NCBI GenBank assembly: GCA_902728285.1
Contig: CACVBU010000597.1
Location: forward strand, 648,215 to 712,214
Source: Clytia hemisphaerica
Lineage: Eukaryota; Cnidaria; Hydrozoa; Leptothecata; Clytiidae
Length of the DNA stretch: 64,000 bases
Direction: 5' to 3'
Part shown: positions 22,330 to 32,135 of the stretch, one piece after another
How positions within the stretch are numbered: position 1 is the stretch's first letter
Layout: the number at the start of each line of letters is the position of its first letter
Translations under genes and position numbers: made by a program
Notes under the pieces: model-generated
Seen by the model: the letters and a program-made list of their open reading frames with translations, nothing else
What the model was told of the DNA's origin: nothing
Databases searched by the model: none

Positions 22330-22512
22330 GAATGATGTTGACGCAGGGAAATTTGAATGGCAATACTCTACGTACTTTGTTCATGTCGAAGAGTAGGTAT
22401 TGGTCTGTCGATAGCCTTTTCATTTCATCTGGCAATACACCTTCTTTCTATCATCGTCTGTCTGTTGGTTTAGGTCAGCGAGATGTATTTTATTCGCAAC
22501 ATGAAAGTGGCA

Positions 22513-22584
22513 CTCCCGTGCGGGGAATCGAACCCCGGCCGCCTGGGTGAAAACCACAAATCCTAACCACTAGACCACACGGGA
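22513..22584 (-). tRNA. tRNA-Glu(TTC), copy 8
   Basis: Anticodon TTC; G28-G42 mismatch variant. Confidence 0.93.
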
Positions 22585-22750
22585 CATGTCTTTACAAAAC
22601 GATTCTTCGTCGAGTACACCAAATCGTATTTATCCTTCCTAAAGTGACGCAAAAAGTCTTTTGATTGACACAAACCTAAAGCAACTCCAAGCACGAACTT
22701 TGGAGACTCTTATGATCATAATCTGATACTTTGAGACAAGAAAACTGACG

Positions 22751-22823
22751 AGGCACTGCCCGGATTTGAACCGGGGATCTCCTGTTTACTAGACAGGCGC
22801 TTTAACCGCTAAGCCACAGCGCC
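22751..22823 (-). tRNA. tRNA-Thr(AGT), copy 8
   Basis: Consensus copy, anticodon AGT. Confidence 0.95.
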
Positions 22824-23006
22824 GAATGATGTTGACGCAGGGAAATTTGAATGGCAATACTCTACGTACTTTGTTCATGTCGAAGAGTAGGTATTGGTCT
22901 GTCGATAGCCTTTTCATTTCATCTGGCAATACACCTTCTTTCTATCATCGTCTGTCTGTTGGTTTAGGTCAGCGAGATGTATTTTATTCGCAACATGAAA
23001 GTGGCA

Positions 23007-23078
23007 CTCCCGTGCGGGGAATCGAACCCCGCCCGCCTGGGTGAAAACCAGAAATCCTAACCACTAGACCACACGGGA
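23007..23078 (-). tRNA. tRNA-Glu(TTC), copy 9
   Basis: Anticodon TTC, paired C28-G42; variable loop CGGG as in copy 5. Confidence 0.93.
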
Positions 23079-23244
23079 CATGTCTTTACAAAACGATTCT
23101 TCGTCGAGTACACCAAATCGTATTTATCCTTCCTAAAGTGACGCAAAAAGTCTTTTGATTGACACAAACCTAAAGCAACTCCAAGCACGAACTTTGGAGA
23201 CTCTTATGATCATAATCTGATACTTTGAGACAAGAAAACTGACG

Positions 23245-23317
23245 AGGCACTGCCCGGATTTGAACCGGGGATCTCCTGTTTACTAGACAGGCGCTTTAAC
23301 CGCTAAGCCACAGCGCC
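23245..23317 (-). tRNA. tRNA-Thr(AGT), copy 9
   Basis: Consensus copy, anticodon AGT. Confidence 0.95.
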
Positions 23318-23500
23318 GAATGATGTTGACGCAGGGAAATTTGAATGGCAATACTCTACGTACTTTGTTCATGTCGAAGAGTAGGTATTGGTCTGTCGAT
23401 AGCCTTTTCATTTCATCTGGCAATACACCTTCTTTCTATCATCGTCTGTCTGTTGGTTTAGGTCAGCGAGATGTATTTTATTCGCAACATGAAAGTGGCA

Positions 23501-23572
23501 CTCCCGTGCGGGGAATCGAACCCCGGCCGCCTGGGTGAAAACCAGAAATCCTAACCACTAGACCACACGGGA
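23501..23572 (-). tRNA. tRNA-Glu(TTC), copy 10
   Basis: Anticodon TTC, paired C28-G42; 5' flank CGTGTCC in place of CATGTCC. Confidence 0.95.
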
Positions 23573-23738
23573 CACGTCTTTACAAAACGATTCTTCATCG
23601 AGTACACCAAATCGTATTTATCCTTCCTAAAGTGACGCAAAAAGTCTTTTGATTGACACAAACCTAAAGCAACTCCAAGCACGAACTTTGGAGACTCTTA
23701 TGATCATAATCTGATACTTTGAGACAAGAAAACTGACG

Positions 23739-23811
23739 AGGCACTGCCCGGATTTGAACCGGGGATCTCCTGTTTACTAGACAGGCGCTTTAACCGCTAA
23801 GCCACAGCGCC
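23739..23811 (-). tRNA. tRNA-Thr(AGT), copy 10
   Basis: Consensus copy, anticodon AGT. Confidence 0.95.
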
Positions 23812-23994
23812 GAATGATGTTGACGCAGGGAAATTTGAATGGCAATACTCTACGTACTTTGTTCATGTCGAAGAGTAGGTATTGGTCTGTCGATAGCCTT
23901 TTCATTTCATCTGGCAATACACCTTCTTTCTATCATCGTCTGTCTGTTGGTTTAGGTCAGCGAGATGTATTTTATTCGCAACATGAAAGTGGCA

Positions 23995-24066
23995 CTCCCG
24001 TGCGGGGAATCGAACCCCGGCCGCCTGGGTGAAAACCAGAAATCCTAACCACTAGACCACACGGGA
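23995..24066 (-). tRNA. tRNA-Glu(TTC), copy 11
   Basis: Anticodon TTC, paired C28-G42. Confidence 0.95.
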
Positions 24067-24232
24067 CATGTCTTTACAAAACGATTCTTCGTCGAGTACA
24101 CCAAATCGTATTTATCCTTCCTAAAGTGACGCAAAAAGTCTTTTGATTGACACAAACCTAAAGCAACTCCAAGCACGAACTTTGGAGACTCTTATGATCA
24201 TAATCTGATACTTTGAGACAAGAAAACTGACG

Positions 24233-24304
24233 AGGCACTGCCCGGATTTGAACCGGGGATCTCCTGTTACTAGACAGGCGCTTTAACCGCTAAGCCACAG
24301 CGCC
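24233..24304 (-). tRNA. tRNA-Thr(AGT), copy 11, 1-nt deletion
   Basis: One A is missing at the anticodon loop/stem border, leaving a six-base loop and 72 nt in all. Probably non-functional, or a base-calling error in an A-run. Confidence 0.8.
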
Positions 24305-24487
24305 GAATGATGTTGACGCAGGGAAATTTGAATGGCAATACTCTACGTACTTTGTTCATGTCGAAGAGTAGGTATTGGTCTGTCGATAGCCTTTTCATTT
24401 CATCTGGCAATACACCTTCTTTCTATCATCGTCTGTCTGTTGGTTTAGGTCAGCGAGATGTATTTTATTCGCAACATGAAAGTGGCA

Positions 24488-24559
24488 CTCCCGTGCGGGG
24501 AATCGAACCCCGGCCGCCTGGGTGAAAACCAGAAATCCTAACCACTAGACCACACGGGA
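24488..24559 (-). tRNA. tRNA-Glu(TTC), copy 12
   Basis: Anticodon TTC, paired C28-G42. Confidence 0.95.
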
Positions 24560-24725
24560 CATGTCTTTACAAAACGATTCTTCGTCGAGTACACCAAATC
24601 GTATTTATCCTTCCTAAAGTGACGCAAAAAGTCTTTTGATTGACACAAACCTAAAGCAACTCCAAGCACGAACTTTGGAGACTCTTATGATCATAATCTG
24701 ATACTTTGAGACAAGAAAACTGACG

Positions 24726-24797
24726 AGGCACTGCCCGGATTTGAACCGGGATCTCCTGTTTACTAGACAGGCGCTTTAACCGCTAAGCCACAGCGCC
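24726..24797 (-). tRNA. tRNA-Thr(AGT), copy 12, 1-nt deletion
   Basis: One C of the CCCC run at the variable-loop/T-stem border is missing (72 nt). The T arm can still pair. Confidence 0.8.
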
Positions 24798-24980
24798 GAA
24801 TGATGTTGACGCAGGGAAATTTGAATGGCAATACTCTACGTACTTTGTTCATGTCGAAGAGTAGGTATTGGTCTGTCGATAGCCTTTTCATTTCATCTGG
24901 CAATACACCTTCTTTCTATCATCGTCTGTCTGTTGGTTTAGGTCAGCGAGATGTATTTTATTCGCAACATGAAAGTGGCA

Positions 24981-25052
24981 CTCCCGTGCGGGGAATCGAA
25001 CCCCGGCCGCCTGGGTGAAAACCAGAAATCCTAACCACTAGACCACACGGGA
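24981..25052 (-). tRNA. tRNA-Glu(TTC), copy 13
   Basis: Anticodon TTC, paired C28-G42. Confidence 0.95.
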
Positions 25053-25219
25053 CATGTCTTTACAAAACGATTCTTCGTCGAGTACACCAAATCGTATTTA
25101 TCCTTCCTAAAGTGACGCAAAAAAGTCTTTTGATTGACACAAACCTAAAGCAACTCCAAGCACGAACTTTGGAGACTCTTATGATCATAATCTGATACTT
25201 TGAGACAAGAAAACTGACG

Positions 25220-25292
25220 AGGCACTGCCCGGATTTGAACCGGGGATCTCCTGTTTACTAGACAGGCGCTTTAACCGCTAAGCCACAGCGCC
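25220..25292 (-). tRNA. tRNA-Thr(AGT), copy 13
   Basis: Consensus copy, anticodon AGT. Confidence 0.95.
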
Positions 25293-25475
25293 GAATGATG
25301 TTGACGCAGGGAAATTTGAATGGCAATACTCTACGTACTTTGTTCATGTCGAAGAGTAGGTATTGGTCTGTCGATAGCCTTTTCATTTCATCTGGCAATA
25401 CACCTTCTTTCTATCATCGTCTGTCTGTTGGTTTAGGTCAGCGAGATGTATTTTATTCGCAACATGAAAGTGGCA

Positions 25476-25547
25476 CTCCCGTGCGGGGAATCGAACCCCC
25501 GGCCGCCTGGGTGAAAACCAAAATCCTAACCACTAGACCACACGGGA
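25476..25547 (-). tRNA. tRNA-Glu(TTC), copy 14, two indels
   Basis: One extra G in the T-stem G-run and one base lost in the 5' strand of the anticodon stem (compensating in length). Structure is weakened; likely a pseudo-tRNA or an assembly error. Confidence 0.75.
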
Positions 25548-25714
25548 CATGTCTTTACAAAACGATTCTTCGTCGAGTACACCAAATCGTATTTATCCTT
25601 CCTAAAGTGACGCAAAAAGTCTTTTGATTGACACAAACCTAAAGCAACTCCAAGCACGAACTTTGGAGACTCTTATGATCATAATCTGATACTTTGAGAC
25701 AAGAAAAACTGACG

Positions 25715-25786
25715 AGGCACTGCCGGATTTGAACCGGGGATCTCCTGTTTACTAGACAGGCGCTTTAACCGCTAAGCCACAGCGCC
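25715..25786 (-). tRNA. tRNA-Thr(AGT), copy 14, 1-nt deletion
   Basis: The 3' strand of the T stem has lost one G (CCGG in place of CCGGG); 72 nt. Confidence 0.78.
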
Positions 25787-25969
25787 GAATGATGTTGACG
25801 CAGGGAAATTTGAATGGCAATACTCTACGTACTTTGTTCATGTCGAAGAGTATGTATTGGTCTGTCGATAGCCTTTTCACTTCATCTGGCAATAACACTT
25901 CTTTCTATCATCGTCTGTCTGTTGTTTAGGTCAGGCGAGATGTATTTTATTCGCAACATGAAAGTGGCA

Positions 25970-26041
25970 CTCCCGTGCGGGGAATCGAACCCCGGCCGCC
26001 TGGGTGAAAACCAGAAATCCTAACCACTAGACCACACGGGA
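25970..26041 (-). tRNA. tRNA-Glu(TTC), copy 15
   Basis: Anticodon TTC, paired C28-G42. Neighbouring spacers carry several changes shared with copy 16. Confidence 0.95.
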
Positions 26042-26208
26042 CATGTCTTTACGAAACGATTCTTCGTCGAGTACACCAAATCGTATTTATCCTTCCTAAA
26101 GTGACGCAAAAAAGTCTTTTGATTGACACAAACCTAAAGCAACTCCAAGGACGAACTTTGGACACTCTTATGATCATAATCTGATACTTTGAGACAAGAA
26201 AACTGACG

Positions 26209-26281
26209 AGGCACTGCCCGGATTTGAACCGGGGATCTCCTGTTTACTAGACAGGCGCTTTAACCGCTAAGCCACAGCGCC
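26209..26281 (-). tRNA. tRNA-Thr(AGT), copy 15
   Basis: Consensus copy, anticodon AGT. Confidence 0.95.
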
Positions 26282-26464
26282 GAATGATGTTGACGCAGGG
26301 AAATTTGAATGGCAATACTCTACGTACTTTGTTCATGTCGAAGAGTATGTATTGGTCTGTCGATAGCCTTTTCACTTCATCTGGCAATACACCTTCTTTC
26401 TATCATCGTCTGTCTGTTGGTTTAGGCCAGCGAGATGTATTTTATTCGCAACATGAAAGTGGCA

Positions 26465-26536
26465 CTCCCGTGCGGGGAATCGAACCCCGGCCGCCTGGGT
26501 GAAAACCAGAAATCCTAACCACTAGACCACACGGGA
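26465..26536 (-). tRNA. tRNA-Glu(TTC), copy 16
   Basis: Anticodon TTC, paired C28-G42. Confidence 0.95.
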
Positions 26537-26703
26537 CATGTCTTTACGAAACGATTCTTCGTCGAGTACACCAAATCGTATTTATCCTTCCTAAAGTGAC
26601 GCAAAAAAGTCTTTTGATTGACACAAACCTAAAGCAACTCCAAGGACGAACTTTGGACACTCTTATGATCATAATCTGATACTTTGAGACAAGAAAACTG
26701 ACG

Positions 26704-26776
26704 AGGCACTGCCCGGATTTGAACCGGGGATCTCCTGTTTACTAGACAGGCGCTTTAACCGCTAAGCCACAGCGCC
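26704..26776 (-). tRNA. tRNA-Thr(AGT), copy 16
   Basis: Last complete gene before the gap; consensus copy, anticodon AGT. Confidence 0.95.
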
Positions 26777-26842
26777 GAATGATGTTGACGCAGGGAAATT
26801 TGAATGGCAATACTCTACGTACTTTGTTCATGTCGAAGAGTA

Positions 26843-27775
26843 NNNNNNNNNNNNNNNNNNNNNNNNNNNNNNNNNNNNNNNNNNNNNNNNNNNNNNNNNN
26901 NNNNNNNNNNNNNNNNNNNNNNNNNNNNNNNNNNNNNNNNNNNNNNNNNNNNNNNNNNNNNNNNNNNNNNNNNNNNNNNNNNNNNNNNNNNNNNNNNNNN
27001 NNNNNNNNNNNNNNNNNNNNNNNNNNNNNNNNNNNNNNNNNNNNNNNNNNNNNNNNNNNNNNNNNNNNNNNNNNNNNNNNNNNNNNNNNNNNNNNNNNNN
27101 NNNNNNNNNNNNNNNNNNNNNNNNNNNNNNNNNNNNNNNNNNNNNNNNNNNNNNNNNNNNNNNNNNNNNNNNNNNNNNNNNNNNNNNNNNNNNNNNNNNN
27201 NNNNNNNNNNNNNNNNNNNNNNNNNNNNNNNNNNNNNNNNNNNNNNNNNNNNNNNNNNNNNNNNNNNNNNNNNNNNNNNNNNNNNNNNNNNNNNNNNNNN
27301 NNNNNNNNNNNNNNNNNNNNNNNNNNNNNNNNNNNNNNNNNNNNNNNNNNNNNNNNNNNNNNNNNNNNNNNNNNNNNNNNNNNNNNNNNNNNNNNNNNNN
27401 NNNNNNNNNNNNNNNNNNNNNNNNNNNNNNNNNNNNNNNNNNNNNNNNNNNNNNNNNNNNNNNNNNNNNNNNNNNNNNNNNNNNNNNNNNNNNNNNNNNN
27501 NNNNNNNNNNNNNNNNNNNNNNNNNNNNNNNNNNNNNNNNNNNNNNNNNNNNNNNNNNNNNNNNNNNNNNNNNNNNNNNNNNNNNNNNNNNNNNNNNNNN
27601 NNNNNNNNNNNNNNNNNNNNNNNNNNNNNNNNNNNNNNNNNNNNNNNNNNNNNNNNNNNNNNNNNNNNNNNNNNNNNNNNNNNNNNNNNNNNNNNNNNNN
27701 NNNNNNNNNNNNNNNNNNNNNNNNNNNNNNNNNNNNNNNNNNNNNNNNNNNNNNNNNNNNNNNNNNNNNNNNNNN
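26843..27775. other. Assembly gap (933 N)
   Basis: Unknown bases. The first bases after the gap (AAAAAGTCTTTT, 27776-27787) match the tRNA-unit spacer, so the array appears to continue through the gap. The gap length does not fit a whole number of units at that register, so its size is probably an estimate. Confidence 0.95.
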
Positions 27776-27899
27776 AAAAAGTCTTTTCGAAAGCAGCACC
27801 GAGGACCTTTTTTTAACAGCTGTTCCCTACCCCATTGTCTGGAAAATTGAGCTTTTTCCCATTCTTAGAAAATCGCCTTCCTAGAAATAAAATCTGTTT

Positions 27900-28170
27900 C
27901 CTGGAAAAATATGAGCCTCCATTCAAAAATCATATTTCCTGGAAATTCAACCTGGTTCTAGGTTTTATCAAGGCGAGTTCCTGAACTCAAATTACATTTC
28001 CTGGAAATTTCGACCTGTTCCTGAGTTTTTGCAAGGTTATTCTTGAACTCAAATTCATTTCCTGGAATTTCGACCTGTTTCCTGGGTCTTTTTGGGGAAA
28101 TAATGTGTCGCAAATTACTTTTCCTGGAAATTTTGACCTGTTTCCTCGATTCGTCCTTGGTAAAATCAAC
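27900..28170. repeat. Degenerate tandem repeat, TTTCCTGGAAATTTCGACCTG
   Basis: Four diverged copies of a ~65-bp unit, each with TTCCTGGAAATTT followed by CGACCTGTT. TTCCTGGAA is a near-palindrome of the STAT-site type, but repetition in a degenerate array is the likelier reason for it. No gene. Confidence 0.65.
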
Positions 28171-28960
28171 CTCAAATACCGACGAAACCGTTTGTTTGTA
28201 AAAAGACTGTCGTTTGTAAAGGACTGCGCAGGAAGAGGAAAAACTAAAAACGCTTCACGCCCCTAGAGATGCTTTCTTGCCCTCCCTGATATCGATTGCT
28301 AACTCCATCGTCACCAAAAGTCAAATTTGGTGTAATTTCTAATGTTGGTTCATTATGCCTGTTATTATGCCTTATGTGTTTTTGCATTATGAACATATTT
28401 ACCTGTTTTATTGTGTTCTATACATTAACATTATTACACGTTCTATATTATTATGCATCATTATGGGTTATATATTTTGCATGCATTATGTATTTTTAAT
28501 TATTATGCGATGAGGTTAGTAGAAACCACTCATCTAAACAAGTTTCGGTCCCAGCATTTCCAAACTCAAAGATCCGACTCTCTACTCAAGATTTCCGACT
28601 CACGGCTCAAACTTTCGGACCCATTACTCAAGAGTTACCTAGACTTTAATAACATCACAGTATTACGCCAGTGACAAACAGACAAATAAATAACGCTAGT
28701 GGTATTAGACGATCCTATCGTCTAACTTAGGTCACTGTGTAAAGGGAATAATTTAGAAGAGGGAAATTTCGGAAATTTTCGGTGCAGAAGTGTTAACAGT
28801 TTATCCCAAACTCTACCGCTCTATCTAACAAGGTATGAGAGGCTTTTTCTTTACTTTAATTCTGTTCCACTTCTTTTTTTCTGGACCCACTGTATACGAA
28901 CCAAAGTTTGAAAATAGACCTTTAATGAGACTCGGATCCCATCGGAGAGATTGGCAGATG
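28171..28960. other. No gene seen
   Basis: AT-rich, with runs of ATTATG. Bases 28705-28725 form a 9-bp perfect hairpin (TTAGACGAT/ATCGTCTAA, 3-nt loop), nested inside CAGTGAC/GTCACTG at about 28668-28736. This may be a cruciform-forming MITE relic. Confidence 0.4.
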
Positions 28961-28969
28961 TCTTTAATG

Positions 28970-29275
28970 TACCCGGGGGGGTACCAGGCAAAATGGGCTA
29001 CGGGGATGCGCCGCTGGTCAGGGTACCTATTTTAACCTCTGCGAGTCCCAGGTAGGGTTGCAAAAACAACCAAAATAGAAAAATCAGTCCCTCGTAGGGT
29101 GCCTTTTTTTTTGGAAAATTTGGGAAAAAGTAGTGAATTTTGAGAAAATTTTGGAATTTTTAGTCCCATTCAGGGTTACTTTTTTTGCAAAAGCGAGTCC
29201 CACGTAGGGTCCATTTTTCGAACCTCAGCGGAGCACCCCCGTCGGTCGGCAAGAGTAGTACCCCCCGGAACGTAC
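28970..29275. repeat. Dispersed repeat with GTAC-G-tract tips and GTAGGGT units
   Basis: Tips GTACCCGGGGGGGTACC and GTAGTACCCCCCGG enclose four spaced GTCCC(A/T)NNNAGGGT units about 50-65 bp apart, with inverted GATGCGCCGCTGGTC/CAGCGGAGCACCCCCG-like pieces. Same architecture as 4400-4560 plus 9240-9410 and 40905-41030. Confidence 0.6.
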
Positions 29276-29535
29276 CGCCATCAGCAATCAATCAGGCGGC
29301 TCTCGACTCTCTTTGTTGTTGTAACCTTAAATGTTGATCGTTGGACCCGATAATCTCGAAAATTCGGGGCTGCGGCGGCGTGGTGCCAAAGACTTTTTCT
29401 AAAAATTTCCGTTGTACGGTCAGGTGAAATTGTGTAAACCAAACCATCCAGTAAATCACTCGGAAAAAAAATTGTACGAGCTCGGAAGACTCATGGAATT
29501 TTTTGAGATTTTCGGGATTTTTGAGACTTTTGGAT
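29276..29535. other. No gene seen
   Basis: Unique-looking, moderately GC-rich start then AT-rich; no ORF or repeat supported. Confidence 0.3.
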
Positions 29536-29536
29536 A

Positions 29537-29755
29537 ATACACCTATTTCCTATTAACAGATTCATGCAAAAGTCACGAAAAAACGTCGAGTAAACAAACT
29601 TTTGTTTGATTGGCGGAGGCATGCAAAGATTACCTCATACTCTGGACATTTTGAAAAATATGCTTGTATATGCAATATTTCAGCCAATCAGAGACTTTCT
29701 CGACGTTTTTCGTGACTTTTTTACATGAATCCGCTAAGAGGAAATACGTGTATTG
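29537..29755. mobile_element. Short MITE with ~55-bp inverted termini
   Basis: The left arm contains AGATTCATGCAAAAGTCACG and AAAACGTCGAG, preceded by TATTTCCT. The right arm is the inverted form ending AGGAAATACGTG. The core is about 100 bp with CCAATCA/TGATTGG pieces. No ORF; target duplication not resolved. Confidence 0.75.
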
Positions 29756-29759
29756 CAAT

Positions 29760-30255
29760 TAAGTGCGGCTGATTAAATAATTATTTTTTTGGAGGTACTG
29801 CACTAATAGTAGGAGGAAATAATTTACTTTGAACCGTTTACTTTCCTATGGCACTAAAAATTAGAGGAAAATTTCAGTCTACCCGCACTAAATAAGAGGA
29901 AAAATAATAAAACAGACAAATTTGCTTTTGTTTTTGTTTTTTTCTTAAACTTTTGAGGAGTAGAGCTTTCTACAAACAGTGCTTGTCTCAAAAGTCAATT
30001 CCTTCCGTCAAGAAGAAAAATCAAGAAACAGATGATCCTTCTGATTTTTAGTATTATTGGAGCTTCAGATTGTGAAAGAGAGATCTTAAAACAGAATTTT
30101 AACAGCATCTTTTATAATCCGCACTATGATTAGAGAAAAAATCGACTTTTACCCCGTTAAATTAGAGGAAAATCAGAAATAGTTGAAAAGCGTCCGCGCT
30201 AAATTTCAGAGGAAATAAATTAGTCCGACTTTGTCAAAATAATTAATCCGCATTA
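29760..30255. repeat. Irregular repeat of a GCACTAAAT-AGAGGAAA motif
   Basis: Variants of GCACTAA(A/T)TNAGAGGAAA recur six or seven times at uneven spacing (for example near 29800, 29860, 29888, 30120, 30160, 30205, 30250). No ORF. Possibly the remains of a tandem array. Confidence 0.5.
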
Positions 30256-30256
30256 A

Positions 30257-30570
30257 TTATAGAGGAAGAATAAAAGCTGACAACCCAATTATAACACCAC
30301 CCACTACACGACTCTGCCGGCACACAGGACAGTCCGGTGTCAAAAAGTATCCTTTCACTACACCGGACGTGGTAAGTCCGGTGTTGAATACCGAGAGTTC
30401 TAGGCACCAGGCATATGCATCGGAAAAAAATTTACCCGCACAAAACACATTGGACTTTGAGTCCGGTGTTAGGATTGTCCGGTGGTAAAAAGTATGCTTA
30501 TCCAACACCGGAAATCGGACATCCACTACGTTCAGTGCTGTCGAGTCCGGTGCGCCGGCAGGTTCGTCCC
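30257..30570. repeat. Cluster of alternating TCCGGTG/CACCGGA motifs
   Basis: GTCCGGTG or its complement occurs about eight times in 300 bp in alternating orientation, with GCCGG at both ends (about 30317 and 30552). It is strongly self-complementary. The 89-aa ORF across it is a by-product. Confidence 0.6.
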
Positions 30571-31268
30571 ACTACCCTCTTTTAAAATGAAATAAGTCAA
30601 AAAACCCTAAATGTCTACGAAAATAAAATCTTTAGTTTGTCAAAAAAAAAAATGCCGAAAATCCCCTAATTGTCCCTAAACTTCCTCTTAAAAAATCCAA
30701 AAGATTTCTAAGATTTAGAATTCAGAAAATCTCTGAAAATTTTTTTAAAAAATCTCAGAAAATCCTGAGAAATCCAAATAATCTCTAAAAAATTCCCCAA
30801 AACCATTGAAATCTCTATGAAAAAACGCTTTTGGCCTCGTACACTTCTCAAGTGATTTACCCGCCTCAATTTTTCTCTCAGGGCGATTAAAGGGCATCTG
30901 TGTTAACTAAGGTTGTCGACCTAACTATGACAATTCGACAATTTTATTACATTATTTCATACCACCGAAAAATCCCGAAAAATTTCCAGAATTTTTTAGA
31001 AAAATTAGCGAAATCTCAAAAAATTCACATTAAAAATCTCAAAAATTTCACATAATCTCAAAAACTTACTGAACTTAGTCCGTACCTTGAATATTTTAAT
31101 GAGAATAACGATTCCAGAAATTACAGAATAACATTTTTGATAACTTTACAGTTTAGATAGATACTTTTTAACATAATACTGATGGCAGATAGGCATAGAT
31201 ACAGAACAAAGTTAACAAAAAATATAAGTTGAATAAGAATGGTTCATTGTTCTTTATTTTAAATTCAA
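30571..31268. other. Low-complexity AAAATCTC-rich stretch
   Basis: A/T-rich simple sequence with many AAAATCTCA and AAATCC pieces; no gene. It lies just 3' of the gene at 31271-31897. Confidence 0.5.
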
Positions 31269-31270
31269 TG

Positions 31271-31897
31271 TCAATTCCTCCTCTTGGAAACTTTCATCGT
31301 GACAATGTCTTCGTCATCTAAGTCCAAGACGAGTTTTTCTTGTCCGTTTATCTTCAGTCGCTCACCATATCGATCGTATGCCCAGGCATGGACATCGCGT
31401 TTGTTAAGAGATGGTTTTACGTGACATTTCGTTCGAATTGAGGTCCCGGCTGCCACGCGTTTCCTTTTTATTGTCACTTTGCTTGCTTCTGGCTCCGATA
31501 GTGTTGATGCTTTCAGTATTACTTCAATTTCTAAGTCCGTTTCATTGTTAACTTTTATCGAACTTGTCGTGGCTGGACGTGCAACAGGTGCAAGTGGCAT
31601 TTCTTGGGTTTCGATTTCAATCGTTTCTACAAATAGAAAAAAAAGTACTTAAATATACTGAATGCAGTATTTCCACGTGACACAAGTGCTACTCTTACTA
31701 AAATACAGGAAAACGGTTTTTCCTTTCCTTAGAGATTTATTTGACTGATACTTCGAACCTTAAACTCGAGCCATCAAAATCATATAAAGTTAGCCTGGGG
31801 ATGTGGAATGAGCAGCGAAGGGTCAATAACAGAATCAATTAGAATTAGATAATATTCACTTTCTATACATACCTTGTGTGCTTTGTTCAGCGCCCAT
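31271..31897 (-). CDS. Two-exon gene, small N-myristoylation-type protein
   Basis: Exon 1 is 31897-31873 (MGAEQSTQ plus one base). A 246-bp intron with donor GTATGT and acceptor TATTTGTAG follows, and exon 2 is 31626-31271. The splice phase is exact and gives a 126-residue protein. Gly at position 2 and Ser at position 6 fit the N-myristoyltransferase recognition pattern, so membrane attachment is likely. The body has an acidic beta-rich stretch (KVNNETDLEIEVILKAS), a basic segment (TIKRKRVAAGTS) and a tail LDLDDEDIVTMKVSKRRN. I do not recognise the family; an all-beta small domain is possible. Frame, splice sites and ends are undamaged, unlike nearly everything else here. A TATAAAT lies about 100 bp upstream. 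Confidence 0.75.
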
Positions 31898-31994
31898 GAT
31901 TAAGATGTTATGGTTACTCTGGTTAGATGCGACGACGTCTTGACCGAATGGATGATGAAAGGCAAATGATTATTGCCTAACGTCAACAGCTCGA

Positions 31995-32135
31995 ATTTAT
32001 ACGAATATTTTCGAATACACCCCAGACAGACGACAGACTGTTGTATAGTAAGAGATTGAATGAGCACGAAAGGACATATATCGATTTGAACTTATATACA
32101 AAAAATTTCGAATGCGCCAGACAAAGTTGTCTGGA
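31995..32135 (-). promoter_or_regulatory. Putative promoter of the two-exon gene
   Basis: On the minus strand TATAAAT lies at 32001-31995. Just upstream is ATTCGAAAATATTCG, which resembles a heat-shock element with one mismatched unit. A perfect palindrome CCAGACAAAGTTGTCTGG lies at 32118-32135. All are by eye; function is inference. Confidence 0.35.

Larger units (their letters stand above)
19022..26842 (-). repeat. Tandem array of ~494-bp tRNA-Glu/tRNA-Thr units
   Basis: Sixteen head-to-tail units are almost identical over their whole length, genes and spacers alike. Each has tRNA-Glu(TTC) and tRNA-Thr(AGT) on the minus strand. Unit length is 493-495 bp and varies by single bases in A-runs. 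The first Thr copy (19294) and the last three or four units carry the most differences; the middle units are nearly uniform, the pattern expected from unequal exchange or conversion. The array is cut by an N gap, so its true size is unknown. Recurring 72-aa plus-strand ORFs are the antisense of the spacer and tRNA-Glu. Confidence 0.97.

Noticed and set aside
19369-26502. Repeated 72-aa plus-strand ORF, once per unit
   Set aside because: It runs through the spacer and antisense across tRNA-Glu; its repetition only reflects the array.
19022-26842. CRISPR-like reading of the tandem array
   Set aside because: Units are ~494 bp and near-identical throughout, with tRNA genes; there are no short repeats with unique spacers.
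26779-27850. Long ORFs across the gap on both strands
   Set aside because: They consist of N bases translated as X.
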